Origin: Candidatus Lustribacter telmatis
GTDB taxonomy: Bacteria > Vulcanimicrobiota > Vulcanimicrobiia > Vulcanimicrobiales > Vulcanimicrobiaceae
NCBI GenBank assembly: GCA_003164045.1
Contig: PLRU01000059.1
Coordinates: 6,669-70,668, forward strand
Length of the DNA: 64,000 bases
Direction of reading: 5' to 3'
The translations under genes were made by a program, and so were the position numbers. The notes under the pieces are model-generated. The model did no database searches, was not told the DNA's origin, and saw only the letters and a list, made by a program, of their open reading frames with translations. This document shows positions 54,116-63,382 of this stretch, one piece after another (position 1 is the stretch's first letter; every line of letters begins with the position of its first letter).

Positions 54116-55045
54116 GTGGACGTTCCAAGCATGCCGGGCCAGGCGCTGCTGGTCGCCGACGAGCAGCAAGTCTTCGAAGTTGCGCGCAACAAAGTCTGGC
54201 GACGCTTCCGGCGGCATAAAGTTGCGCTCGCCGGTGCGATCGTGCTCGTTTTCATGGCGCTCTTCGCCGTGTTCGGGCACCTCGTCTATCAGGTCGATCC
54301 CAACGCCATCGATCAGGTGAACTGGCAAGGCTATCCGCTCGCCATGGGGGTCGGCGGCCACCCGCTCGGTACGGATGAGAACGGCCGGGATCTGCTCGCG
54401 CGCTTGATTTCGGGTGCGCAGATCTCGCTCACCGTTGCGGTGAGCGCGGTGGTGATGCAGATCGTGATCGGGTCGATCCTCGGCGCGATCTCCGGCTTCT
54501 ACGGAGGTTGGATCGATTTTTGGATCATGCGTTTCACCGACGTCGTGCTCTCGATTCCGCTGCTGCCGCTGCTGTTGGTCTTGACCGCAATCGTTTCTGC
54601 GACGTCGAATAAGGCGTCGCTGAGTTTCGTCGTCATCGTCGTGCTCATCGGCGGCCTGACCTGGCCCGCCACGGCGCGCCTCGTGCGCGCATCGTTCTTG
54701 AGCCTGCGGGAGCGCGAATTCGCTGAGGCCGCGCGCGCGATCGGCAGCAGCGACCTGCGGATCATCTTCTTGCACCTGCTACCGAACGCCGTCGCACCGA
54801 TCATCGTGCAGGGCACGCTGTCGGTGGCGAACGTGATCCTGACGGAATCGGTGCTCTCGTTCCTGGGCTTCGGCATTCAACCGCCGCAGGCGTCGTGGGG
54901 CAACATGTTGGCCAACGCGCAATCGAACATTACGATCGCACCGTGGGTCGCAATCTTCCCCGGCCTCTGCATCCTTATGGTCTCGCTGTCGATCAACTAT
55001 CTAGGTGACGGACTCCGCGACGCAATCGATCCCAATCAGCGCTAA
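54116..55045 (+). CDS. ABC transporter permease, DppC/OppC-like
   Basis: GVGGHPLGTDENGRDLLARLISGAQISL, EFAEAARAIGSSDLRIIFLHLLPNAVAPIIVQ, LSFLGFGIQPPQASWGNML. Confidence 0.92.
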   Translation: MDVPSMPGQALLVADEQQVFEVARNKVWRRFRRHKVALAGAIVLVFMALFAVFGHLVYQVDPNAIDQVNWQGYPLAMGVGGHPLGTDENGRDLLARLISGAQISLTVAVSAVVMQIVIGSILGAISGFYGGWIDFWIMRFTDVVLSIPLLPLLLVLTAIVSATSNKASLSFVVIVVLIGGLTWPATARLVRASFLSLREREFAEAARAIGSSDLRIIFLHLLPNAVAPIIVQGTLSVANVILTESVLSFLGFGIQPPQASWGNMLANAQSNITIAPWVAIFPGLCILMVSLSINYLGDGLRDAIDPNQR

Positions 55046-56252
55046 TCCCCCGATCGTCAAGATGGACCGGCGAGCGATCGGATTGCTCGCTCTCGGACAC
55101 TTCGCCGACGACATCAATCAAAGTTTTCTGCCCGGTCTCTTGCCGCTGCTGGTCATTTCGCGTCATCTCTCGTATGAGGCGGCCGGCACGATCGTGCTTG
55201 CGCAAGCATTCAGCTCGTCGTTCATACAGCCGCTGATCGGCTACATCGCCGACAAGCGGCCGATGCCGTGGCTCGCGGGAGTTGGAATGCTTTTGGCCGG
55301 ACTTGGGATCGCCGGCATCGGCTTCATGCCGACCTATGCGCTGATTCTCGTCTGCGCGCTCGTCAGCGGTTTAGGCGTCGCGATCTTTCACCCCGAAGCG
55401 GCGCGTTTCGCGAACCTGGTGTCGGGATCGCGCAAGGCATCGGGCATGCGCTGGTTCGCGGTGGGTGGAAACGTCGGCTTCGCGGCGGGACCGGCGTTTG
55501 CCGCAGTCGCCATCACGACCTTCGGAATCAGCGGCACGTTCCTGACCGCTATTCCGGTGGCGATCATGTCGGTGCTGCTCCTGCGCGAAACGACGCGCTT
55601 GCATACGTTCGTTCCGAAACGCAATCTGTCGCCACGCGAAGGCGGCATGCCGGATGATTGGTCGGGCTTCGCGCGACTCACCGCGTTCCTGACCATTCGC
55701 TCGACCGTCTATCTCGGATATGTCTCGTTCATCCCGCTGTTCTTCACCGGCGTCGTGCACGCGTCACACGAAGTGGCGAACATGATCTCGACGACGTTCT
55801 TACTCTTCGGCATTGCCGGAACGATCGCGGGCGGCTCGCTCGCCGACACCTACGGCCGGCGCACGGTGATCTGGGGCGGATTGGCGGCGTCCGTCGTCTT
55901 CGCCGTACTCTTCGCAATGTTCACGAATTACGCCGGTACCGGCGCGATCGTCGCGGGCTTCTTACTCGCGATCCCGCTCGGCATCGCAGTATCGGGCTCG
56001 CAAGCCGCAACGATCGTGCTCGGCCAGGAATATCTGCCGAACCGCCTCGGCATCGCATCGGGCATCACGCTCGGCGTGGGCGTCTCCATCGGCGGCGCGT
56101 TCACGCCTGTCCTCGGCCGCATCGCCGATCAATTCGGCCTCCACGCCTCACTCCTGACCATCGCCGCCCTAACCGCAATCGCCATGCTCCTAAGCTTCAC
56201 ACTTCCCGACCCCGCAAAACGCCGCGCACTGCTTCTGTCATCCCGAGCGTAG
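55005..56252 (+). CDS. MFS transporter (fosmidomycin-resistance Fsr-like)
   Basis: LGHFADDINQSFLPGLLPLLV, QPLIGYIADKRPMPWLA, GLGVAIFHPEAARFA; real start may be ATG 55062. Confidence 0.85.
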   Translation: MTDSATQSIPISANPPIVKMDRRAIGLLALGHFADDINQSFLPGLLPLLVISRHLSYEAAGTIVLAQAFSSSFIQPLIGYIADKRPMPWLAGVGMLLAGLGIAGIGFMPTYALILVCALVSGLGVAIFHPEAARFANLVSGSRKASGMRWFAVGGNVGFAAGPAFAAVAITTFGISGTFLTAIPVAIMSVLLLRETTRLHTFVPKRNLSPREGGMPDDWSGFARLTAFLTIRSTVYLGYVSFIPLFFTGVVHASHEVANMISTTFLLFGIAGTIAGGSLADTYGRRTVIWGGLAASVVFAVLFAMFTNYAGTGAIVAGFLLAIPLGIAVSGSQAATIVLGQEYLPNRLGIASGITLGVGVSIGGAFTPVLGRIADQFGLHASLLTIAALTAIAMLLSFTLPDPAKRRALLLSSRA

Positions 56253-56314
56253 TCGAGGGACCGCCGCGATTGCGCACTTGGGTGGCTGTCCCTCGACTAC
56301 GCTCGGGATGACAG
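56236..56314. repeat. 27-bp perfect inverted repeat (REP-like hairpin) with 25-nt loop
   Basis: ctgtcatcccgagcgtagtcgagggac (56236-56262) and gtccctcgactacgctcgggatgacag (56288-56314). Confidence 0.85.
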
Positions 56315-56340
56315 GGGACGGGCGGCGAAGCTCGCGCTTT

Positions 56341-56520
56341 ATGCGGATGTCTAAGGCCACGGTTCAGCGCGTTTCGATCGCGTTTCTCGTGTTGGCGATT
56401 ATCGATATCGTCATCGGGCAGAAGACGCTCGGGATGGTGTTCGCGGGCTTGGCGATCGCGCTTAGCCTTGGGGCGGGATATCTCTCTCGCGACTCGAGCA
56501 AGTCCGGCAAAGACCGGTAA
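56341..56520 (+). CDS. Small hypothetical membrane protein
   Basis: MRMSKATVQRVSIAFLVLAIIDIVIGQKTLGMVFAGLAIALSLGAGYLSR; two hydrophobic segments. Confidence 0.5.
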   Translation: MRMSKATVQRVSIAFLVLAIIDIVIGQKTLGMVFAGLAIALSLGAGYLSRDSSKSGKDR

Positions 56521-56887
56521 ACGTGATCGACTCGCTGCGGATCGCGAGGCCATGGCGCGCCTCGATGGAGGACCGGGTCGCCGCGTCCGAGGCGTAATCG
56601 ACGTCGGCCACCGAGCCGCAGGCGGTGCAGCGGAAGTGCGCATGGGCCTCGGCGGCCGGTTCGTACAGCGCCGAACCCTCGCCCGTAATGTCGAGTTTGA
56701 GGACGTACCCGAGCTCGTGGAGCCGGGCCAGACCCCGGTGAACCGTCGTAAAACCGATCCCCGGCCGCAGCTCACGGGCCCGCATGAAGACATCCTGAGC
56801 CGTCGCGTGGCGACCAGCGCCGTACTCGTTCACGACGTCGAGGATCATGCGATAATTGGCCGGGAGTTGGGGGGTTGACGCGTTCAT
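56462..56887 (-). CDS. Fur family transcriptional regulator (PerR/Zur-like)
   Basis: ATAQDVFMRARELRPGIGFTTVHRGLARLHELGYV, HAHFRCTACGSVADV, CRTC. Confidence 0.85.
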   Translation of the reverse strand: MNASTPQLPANYRMILDVVNEYGAGRHATAQDVFMRARELRPGIGFTTVHRGLARLHELGYVLKLDITGEGSALYEPAAEAHAHFRCTACGSVADVDYASDAATRSSIEARHGLAIRSESITFTGLCRTCSSRERDIPPQG

Positions 56888-56918
56888 CCGAACGGAGTAA
56901 CCTTCTAAAACGATGTGG

Positions 56919-56933
56919 AAGTGATTTTCACTT
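56919..56933. promoter_or_regulatory. Dyad AAGTGA-TTT-TCACTT: candidate Fur-family operator
   Basis: Perfect 6-3-6 inverted repeat in the Fur-like/peroxiredoxin divergent intergenic region. Confidence 0.5.
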
Positions 56934-56969
56934 TCAGTCTACACGAAAAGCAACTGGAGGACAAGTACT

Positions 56970-57524
56970 GTGCTAGCGAAGGTCGGCCAACCCGCACCCG
57001 CATTCAAACTCAAGAGCACCAAGGGCGCAACGAGCGCGAAGAACCTTGGGGCCGAAATCAGCCTGTCGGATTACAAGGGCAAGTGGCTGATTTTCTTCTT
57101 CTATCCGCTGGATTTCACGTTCGTCTGCCCGACCGAGATCCGCGCCCTCTCGGACCGTCTCCCGGAACTCAAGGACCTCGACACCGAGGTCCTCGGCTGC
57201 TCGACGGACTCGGTCTTCAGTCACTTTGCCTGGTTGAGCACCCCGGTTGCCAAGAACGGCATCGAGGGCGTGAAGTACCCCCTCGTCTCGGACTTCACCA
57301 AGGAAATCTCGCGGGCGTACGGCGTGCTCGATGAAACCTCGGGCGCTGCCCAGCGCGGCCTCTTCATCATCGATCCCCAAGGCGTGCTGAAGTACGCCGT
57401 CGTCACCTCCGACAACGTCGGCCGCAGCGTCGACGAAACGGTCCGCGTGCTCCAGGCGCTCCAGACCGGCGGGCTGTGCCCGGCCGAGTGGGAACCCGGC
57501 AAAGCGCTGCTGACGGTCGGTTAG
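56970..57524 (+). CDS. Peroxiredoxin (AhpC/TSA family, typical 2-Cys)
   Basis: FFYPLDFTFVCPTEIRALSDRLPEL peroxidatic Cys; GGLCPAEWEPG resolving Cys. Confidence 0.93.
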   Translation: MLAKVGQPAPAFKLKSTKGATSAKNLGAEISLSDYKGKWLIFFFYPLDFTFVCPTEIRALSDRLPELKDLDTEVLGCSTDSVFSHFAWLSTPVAKNGIEGVKYPLVSDFTKEISRAYGVLDETSGAAQRGLFIIDPQGVLKYAVVTSDNVGRSVDETVRVLQALQTGGLCPAEWEPGKALLTVG

Positions 57525-57533
57525 CTCGTTCAC

Positions 57534-58004
57534 ATGCCCTTACGTACACACTCCCCGCTGCCGTCGCTCGACGGCATCGCGGATTGGGAAAATGGCGGCA
57601 AGCCCTCAGCCGAGGAGCTTGCCGGCCATCCCGTCCTCGTCCACTTCTGGTCGGTCAGTTGCTATATTTGCCACAACGTGGCCGACGTAGTCTCGGGCTG
57701 GCGGGATAAATACGAGCCCCGCGGGCTCAAGGTGATTGCGATCCACCAGCCCCGGGGACCCGAGGAACTGGATATCGCGAAAGTGACCGAGGACGCCCAC
57801 GGCGAGATGGGGATCACCCAGCCTCTGGGGATCGACAACACGCACGCGGTCGTGAAGGCGTTCGAAAACGAGTTCGTCCCGGCGTACTACCTCTTCGATA
57901 GCAATCACGAGCTGGTTCACCGCCAGGCGGGCGACCGCGGCTTCGAACGCCTCGAGACCAAGATCGAAGAGGTCCTCTCCGGCGAACCTCAACCCGCATC
58001 GTAG
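57534..58004 (+). CDS. TlpA/thioredoxin-like redoxin domain protein
   Basis: HPVLVHFWSVSCYICHNVADVVSGW (CYIC motif), VPAYYLFDSNHELVHRQAGDRGFERLETKIEEVL. Confidence 0.85.
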   Translation: MPLRTHSPLPSLDGIADWENGGKPSAEELAGHPVLVHFWSVSCYICHNVADVVSGWRDKYEPRGLKVIAIHQPRGPEELDIAKVTEDAHGEMGITQPLGIDNTHAVVKAFENEFVPAYYLFDSNHELVHRQAGDRGFERLETKIEEVLSGEPQPAS

Positions 58005-58059
58005 CCCAATCCTCTTGCCGGAGACCGCGTGGCAGTGTATGCTTACGCGCGGTCCCCGT

Positions 58060-58146
58060 GCGCGAGTGGCGGAATTGGTAGACGCACTAGCTTGAGGGGC
58101 TAGCGGGAGCAATCTCGTGCTGGTTCGAGTCCAGTCTCGCGCACCA
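58060..58146 (+). tRNA. tRNA-Leu(GAG), CCA encoded
   Basis: Acceptor gcgcgag/ctcgcgc; anticodon stem-loop ctagc-ttGAGgg-gctag; long variable arm; T-arm ctggttcgagtccag; terminal ACCA. Confidence 0.93.
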
Positions 58147-58256
58147 TTTGGTTTTGAACGGCCTGCCTTCACCGGCGGGCCGTTCTGATTCTCCGAAACA
58201 AGCGTGGCGGCCGGGGCGTATAGCGAACAACTGGCCCCGAGGGAGAGTCGTTCCGT

Positions 58257-61200
58257 ATGTGGTTGACCCGGTTTTCTATCCAGCGGCCGATCATCGTAGC
58301 CATGCTGTTCATCGCGCTGGCGGTCTACGGTCTGTTTGCGTTTTTCTCGATCGGGCGCAGCCTCAACCCGAACGTCAACTTCCCGATCGTCGTGGTTTCC
58401 GCGAGCTATCCCGGCGCATCGCCCTCCGAGATGGAACGGCTGGTCATCAAGCCGATCGAAGATCAGATCGACGGCATCGATAACCTCGATCAAATGTCGG
58501 CCACGGCGCAAGACGGCATCGCCTCCGTCGTCGTGCAGTTCAAACTCGATACCAACCTCGACTTTGCCGCGATCGACGTGCAGCGCCGCGTCGATACCGC
58601 GCGCGTCTACATGCCGACCGATCTCGATCCGCCGACCGTCGACAAGAGCGCCGGTTCCTCGCAAGCGCCGATCCTCACGCTGGCGCTGAGTTCGAAGGTG
58701 CTCGCGGCGACGGCGCTCTCCGACCTCGTCGCGCAACGCATCGTACCGGACATCCGGCACGTCGACAACGTGCAGAGCATCGACACGAGCGGCGATGTGA
58801 AGCGCGAGTTCCACGTGCTGCCCGATCCGCTGCGCCTCATGGGCACCGGCGCGACGGTTGCCGACATCTTCCAAGCGATCAATTCGAACAACGCGAACGT
58901 GCCGGGCGGCCGCATGACGGCGCCCAACGCGGAGACCGACGTTTCCGTGCACTCCGACATCATCAAAGCGAGCGACATGCTCGCGATCCCGTTACCGATC
59001 GCAACCGCGCTGCTCGCCAACGGCTTCGCACCTTCGGCTGCCACCGGGCTGCGCATCGGCGATGTTGCCACGACCGACGACGGTCACGTCGAGCAGCGCA
59101 CGATCTCGAAGTTCAATGGAAACCCGTCGGTGGTGCTCGACGTCAATCGGGTGATCACGTCGGATGAGATCACGTCCACCAAGATCCTGCGCGATAAACT
59201 GAAGACGATCGAAGCGCGCTACCCGGCGGTGCACTTCGAGGAAGTCGACGCCGCCGCGGACTACACGCAGAAATCGCTCGACGGCGTGCTGCAAAGCCTT
59301 TTCGAGGGCATCGTGCTCACGGCCGTCGTGCTGATGCTCTTCCTGCACGCTTGGCGCAACGCGCTGGTCGTCATGATCGCGATCCCGTGCTCGCTGCTCT
59401 CCACGTTTATCGTGATGAAGCAGATGCACTTCACGCTCGACATCATCTCGTTGATGGGCGTCTCGCTGATCATCGGCATCCTCGTCGACGATTCGATCGT
59501 CGTGCTCGAGAACATCACAAGGCATCGAGACCTCGGGCAGACGCCGGTCGACGCCGCGCTCGCCGGCCGCGGCGAAATCGGCAGCGCGGCGGTCGCGATT
59601 ACGCTGGTCGACGTGGTCGTGTTCTTACCGATCGCGTTTCTCTCGGGCATCGTGGGCAAGTACATGGTCGAGTTCGGCGTGGTGGTCGTCGTCGCGACGC
59701 TGTTCTCACTGCTCGTCTCGTTCACGCTCACGCCGATGCTGGCGGCGCGCTGGTCGATCGTGAAACGCAGCACGGCGCCACCGCGCTCGCTGCAGTGGTT
59801 CCAAACCGGTTTCGACCGCCTGACCGCGTGGTACCGCGACCGCGCCCTGCCGTGGGCGCTGAACCATCGCTGGGCTACGGTCGGCATCTGCGCGTTCTTG
59901 ATGATCAGCTCGCTCGCGCTGCCGGCCCTGGGGCTCGTGCAATCGGAGTTCATTCCGAACTCCGACACGGGTTCGATCTCGATGACGCTCACCTATCACG
60001 CCGGAACCCCGATCGGGAAAACGTCGGCCGCCGTCGATCGGCTCACCGACGCGATCACAAACCTGAAGTACGTGCACGCCACGCTTTCGACGGTCGGCCG
60101 GAAGCCGTCCGGTTACGGACAGACGACCGGCGGTTTCGTTGCGCGCATGACGGTGGAACTCGACAAGGATCATCGCTCGGCCACGAACGACGTCATCAAG
60201 CAAATTCGCAAGCTGAACACGCTGGTTCCCGGCGGCGTGCTGACCGTTGCGAACGAGGGCAACAGCGATCCGATCTTCTACACGCTCTCGGGACCCGAGG
60301 ACCAAATTCAAGCCGGCGCCGACAAACTGGCCGCGTTCATCCGTCAGATTCCGGGCACCGTCAACGTCCAGACCGGCACGGAGTCGGAAGCCGATCGTCT
60401 CAACATCAACATCGATCGTGCGAAGTGCGCGATGCTCGGCGTGAATCCGGGTGCCGCTGCCACCGCGGCGCGCATCGCGATCGGCGGCGCCGTCGCGACG
60501 CGGGTGCGTACCGAAGCGGGCCTGGTCGACGTGCGCGTGCAGTTGCCGGCGGATTATCGCAACCGGCTTGCGGACGTCGAGAAGATCCAGGTCCGCGCCA
60601 ACGACGGCATCAGCCTCTACCGCTTGAGCGATCTTGCATCGTTCACGTTCGCGCCGGCGCCGACCAAGATCGAACGCGTCGACAAGCAGCGCATCGTGCG
60701 CGTCAACGCGGGCTTCGATCCGACCGTGACGACGCTCGGTGCGGTGACCGGGAAGATCAATAAAGCGGTCAATGCGGACGGCTTCTTTCCCGGCGGCGTC
60801 GCGCTCGCCACCGACGGCGACACGAAGTTCTTCGCCGAGACGTTCAGCAGCATGGGTCTCGCGATGCTGACGTCGTTCGCCCTCGTGTACGTCTTGATGG
60901 TGATCCTCTACAGTTCGTTCCTCACGCCGTTCGTGATCATGTTCTCGGTGCCGCTCGCACTCGTCGGCGCGCTCTACGGCCTGGCGATCACGCATCAAAC
61001 GCTGAACCTGTTTTCGCTGATCGGCATCATCATGCTCTTCGGTCTCGTGGCGAAGAACGGCATCCTGCTGGTCGATTATGCGAACACGCAGCGACATCGT
61101 GGCTTGCGCGTCCTCGAGGCGATGCGTACGGCGGCCGGTATCCGCTTGCGCCCGATCGTCATGACGACGGCGTCGATGGTCTTCGGCATGCTGCCGCTTG

Positions 61201-61418
61201 CGCTCGGGCTTGCCGAGGGCGCAGAATTCCGCCGCTCGATGGGCACCGTGCTGATCGGCGGACTCTTGAGTTCGCTGATCCTGACGCTCTTTCTCGTCCC
61301 GGTCGTCTACGCGTGGGTCGCCGGCGGCATCGAGAAGCGGGCCGATAAGCGCGCGCGCATCGCCGAACACACGGCCGGTGAAGAGCGGTTGTTCGTGCCG
61401 CATACAAGCGGCGACTGA
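58257..61418 (+). CDS. RND family efflux transporter permease (AcrB/MdtB-like)
   Basis: 1053 aa; FSIQRPIIVAMLFIALAVYGLFAF, TM4 LIIGILVDDSIVVLENITRH, GIIMLFGLVAKNGILLVDYANTQR. Confidence 0.95.
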   Translation: MWLTRFSIQRPIIVAMLFIALAVYGLFAFFSIGRSLNPNVNFPIVVVSASYPGASPSEMERLVIKPIEDQIDGIDNLDQMSATAQDGIASVVVQFKLDTNLDFAAIDVQRRVDTARVYMPTDLDPPTVDKSAGSSQAPILTLALSSKVLAATALSDLVAQRIVPDIRHVDNVQSIDTSGDVKREFHVLPDPLRLMGTGATVADIFQAINSNNANVPGGRMTAPNAETDVSVHSDIIKASDMLAIPLPIATALLANGFAPSAATGLRIGDVATTDDGHVEQRTISKFNGNPSVVLDVNRVITSDEITSTKILRDKLKTIEARYPAVHFEEVDAAADYTQKSLDGVLQSLFEGIVLTAVVLMLFLHAWRNALVVMIAIPCSLLSTFIVMKQMHFTLDIISLMGVSLIIGILVDDSIVVLENITRHRDLGQTPVDAALAGRGEIGSAAVAITLVDVVVFLPIAFLSGIVGKYMVEFGVVVVVATLFSLLVSFTLTPMLAARWSIVKRSTAPPRSLQWFQTGFDRLTAWYRDRALPWALNHRWATVGICAFLMISSLALPALGLVQSEFIPNSDTGSISMTLTYHAGTPIGKTSAAVDRLTDAITNLKYVHATLSTVGRKPSGYGQTTGGFVARMTVELDKDHRSATNDVIKQIRKLNTLVPGGVLTVANEGNSDPIFYTLSGPEDQIQAGADKLAAFIRQIPGTVNVQTGTESEADRLNINIDRAKCAMLGVNPGAAATAARIAIGGAVATRVRTEAGLVDVRVQLPADYRNRLADVEKIQVRANDGISLYRLSDLASFTFAPAPTKIERVDKQRIVRVNAGFDPTVTTLGAVTGKINKAVNADGFFPGGVALATDGDTKFFAETFSSMGLAMLTSFALVYVLMVILYSSFLTPFVIMFSVPLALVGALYGLAITHQTLNLFSLIGIIMLFGLVAKNGILLVDYANTQRHRGLRVLEAMRTAAGIRLRPIVMTTASMVFGMLPLALGLAEGAEFRRSMGTVLIGGLLSSLILTLFLVPVVYAWVAGGIEKRADKRARIAEHTAGEERLFVPHTSGD

Positions 61419-61491
61419 ACGCTCGGTTGCGTGTGTTCTCACGCGCATCTAACATACTAATGTCTGAAGGAAGCGCGATCGGGTAAGAGAT

Positions 61492-61514
61492 CCTCCGAAC
61501 TTATCAGCCGGAGG
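61492..61514 (+). promoter_or_regulatory. Hairpin cctccg-N11-cggagg overlapping the putative Shine-Dalgarno
   Basis: 6-bp perfect stem; GGAGG lies 8 nt upstream of the TTG start at 61523. Confidence 0.4.
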
Positions 61515-61522
61515 TCTCCCCC

Positions 61523-62650
61523 TTGTTTCATATTACCAAGTCAGCCCGCGCGGTCGCGGCAGCTGCCGGTGCGGTTGCTCTTTGTACCAGTATCGCGCTC
61601 GCCCAAGCCGACGTCTCGGTGACGCTTAACGGCGCGCCGCTCAATCTCAATCCCGCACCGCAAGAACGGGCCGGCCGCGTGTTCGTACCGTTGCGCGGCG
61701 TGTTCGAACAACTCGGCGCTTCCGTCGTGTACGAAAACGGCACGATCAATGCGCAAGGCCGAGGCAATCGGTCGGTGTCGCTGCACATCGGTTCGACGCA
61801 AGCCACCGTCGACGGCCAGCCGCAGACCATGGACGTCGCACCGTTCATCATCGGCGCCAGCACGTACGTTCCGCTGCGCTTCGTCTCGCAGGCGCTCGGC
61901 GCGAGCGTGAACTACGACGCATCGAACCGCATCGTTGCGCTCGGCAACGGCGGCGGTGGTCCGCCGCAGGCTCCGCCGCCGCGTGCCATGCAGCCCCCGC
62001 CGCCGCAGGCACAACCGCAACGTAGCCCGCTGACGTTGGCTGCAGTGCAACCGGCCCGTGACGAAGCCGTTGCCGCGCGCCGTCCGACGATCGAAGCCCA
62101 ATTCGGCGCAGCGATGGCAAATCCGAATTCGATTCGCATCGAACTCGATGGTCTCAACGTCACCGATCAAGCGTCGCGTTCGCCGCGCGGCGTCGTGTTC
62201 TCGCCGCCGTCCGACCTGCAGTCGGGCAAACACGAAGTGCGCATCGTCGGCACCGACGTGGACGGACGTCCGTTCGATGGCCGCTGGACCTTTGCATCGG
62301 GCACGAGTACGGTGAGCAACTCGATCACGGATGTGCGTCCCGGTAACGGCGCGAGCGTCCACGATCAGTTCACCGTCTCGGGTCATACGATGCCGGGTGC
62401 GCGCGTCGTCGTGCAAGTCGGCACCGTCGATCGGCCGCGCACCGAAATGGTCATCGGCCAGCTCTTCGGAGGCGGCGCCGGCAACGACAACGTGCGCAGT
62501 GAAGTAACCGCCGATGGAAGCGGCAACTTCCAAGCGCCGATCACGATCCCGGCGCACGCCGGTCAGGGTTTGACGCTCGTCGTCGATTCGACCGACGCGC
62601 AAACCAAGTCGGCCGCCCCGCGCGTCGTCCGCAACCTGACGGTCGAGTAA
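61523..62650 (+). CDS. Copper amine oxidase N-terminal-like (stalk) domain protein, exported
   Basis: VSVTLNGAPLNLNPAPQERAGRVFVPLRGVFEQLGASVVYENGTINAQ ... STYVPLRFVSQALGASVNYDASNRIV; TTG start; Pro/Gln-rich linker. Confidence 0.8.
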   Translation: MFHITKSARAVAAAAGAVALCTSIALAQADVSVTLNGAPLNLNPAPQERAGRVFVPLRGVFEQLGASVVYENGTINAQGRGNRSVSLHIGSTQATVDGQPQTMDVAPFIIGASTYVPLRFVSQALGASVNYDASNRIVALGNGGGGPPQAPPPRAMQPPPPQAQPQRSPLTLAAVQPARDEAVAARRPTIEAQFGAAMANPNSIRIELDGLNVTDQASRSPRGVVFSPPSDLQSGKHEVRIVGTDVDGRPFDGRWTFASGTSTVSNSITDVRPGNGASVHDQFTVSGHTMPGARVVVQVGTVDRPRTEMVIGQLFGGGAGNDNVRSEVTADGSGNFQAPITIPAHAGQGLTLVVDSTDAQTKSAAPRVVRNLTVE

Positions 62651-62654
62651 GAGA

Positions 62655-63356
62655 CTAGATCGTCCGCTCGATCCAGGCGATCGAGCGGGCGACGGTTTCG
62701 GGCTGGCGTTCATCCCAGAGTTGAATGCCGGTCAAGGCACTGCCCTGGAATGCTTCGCACTCGGCGGGAAACACCGCTGAGGCTGCGAGGCCCAGGGCAG
62801 AGTCGTTTCCGACCGGGTCGAGCGCGCCGTACATCAGATAGATCCCGCGCGGCGCAAACGCGCCCGGTCCGGCGAAAGCGCGGGCCCGTGCTTCGTCCGG
62901 ACTCACGCACACCACGCTCGCGGCGCCCCAGCCCCGGGCGGCCGCAGCGTAGGCGAGATCGCCGCCGAGGCCGATGCCCACGATCGCGCGTTTGGCCGGG
63001 TCGGCCTTCGGCTGACGAGCGGCAAAAGCGAGCGCGGCTTTGAGGTCCAGCGGCCAGCCGGCCTCCCACGGCGTCTCCGGAGTACCGGGCGGTTGCAGGG
63101 CGGTGCGCGCTTCTTGCCTTACGGATTCGCCGTGGCCCCGCAGATCGAACGACAGCACATTCCAGCCCCGCGAAAGATAGAAGCGGACGTATTGATCCCA
63201 CACGCTGCGGTCGGCGCTGCGATCGTGGACCAGCAGCAGCGAGATCGCCCCGTCGTTTTTCGCTTCCCAGTACGAACCGCGCAACTGAAACGCGTCCTCA
63301 GCCAGGAACATCACCGGCCGCATGCGCGAGCTCGCGTTTTGTGGAGCCGCCATCAC
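62655..63356 (-). CDS. Alpha/beta hydrolase
   Basis: ISLLLVHDRSADRSVWDQYVRFYLSRGWNVLSFDLRGHGES, GIGLGGDLAYAAAA, YGALDPVGND. Confidence 0.75.
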   Translation of the reverse strand: MMAAPQNASSRMRPVMFLAEDAFQLRGSYWEAKNDGAISLLLVHDRSADRSVWDQYVRFYLSRGWNVLSFDLRGHGESVRQEARTALQPPGTPETPWEAGWPLDLKAALAFAARQPKADPAKRAIVGIGLGGDLAYAAAARGWGAASVVCVSPDEARARAFAGPGAFAPRGIYLMYGALDPVGNDSALGLAASAVFPAECEAFQGSALTGIQLWDERQPETVARSIAWIERTI

Positions 63357-63382
63357 GTCGCAGGTACGAAGGCACCCGGCGC

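Noticed and set aside
57606-58952. 448-aa minus ORF spanning the redoxin, tRNA-Leu and RND start
   Set aside because: Runs antisense through a tRNA gene and two supported CDSs
59706-61448. 580-aa minus ORF opposite the RND pump
   Set aside because: Shadow ORF; HRDDERR-type composition is the antisense of hydrophobic transporter codons
61541-62713. 390-aa minus ORF opposite the stalk-domain protein
   Set aside because: Antisense shadow; plus strand has a signal peptide and recognisable domain
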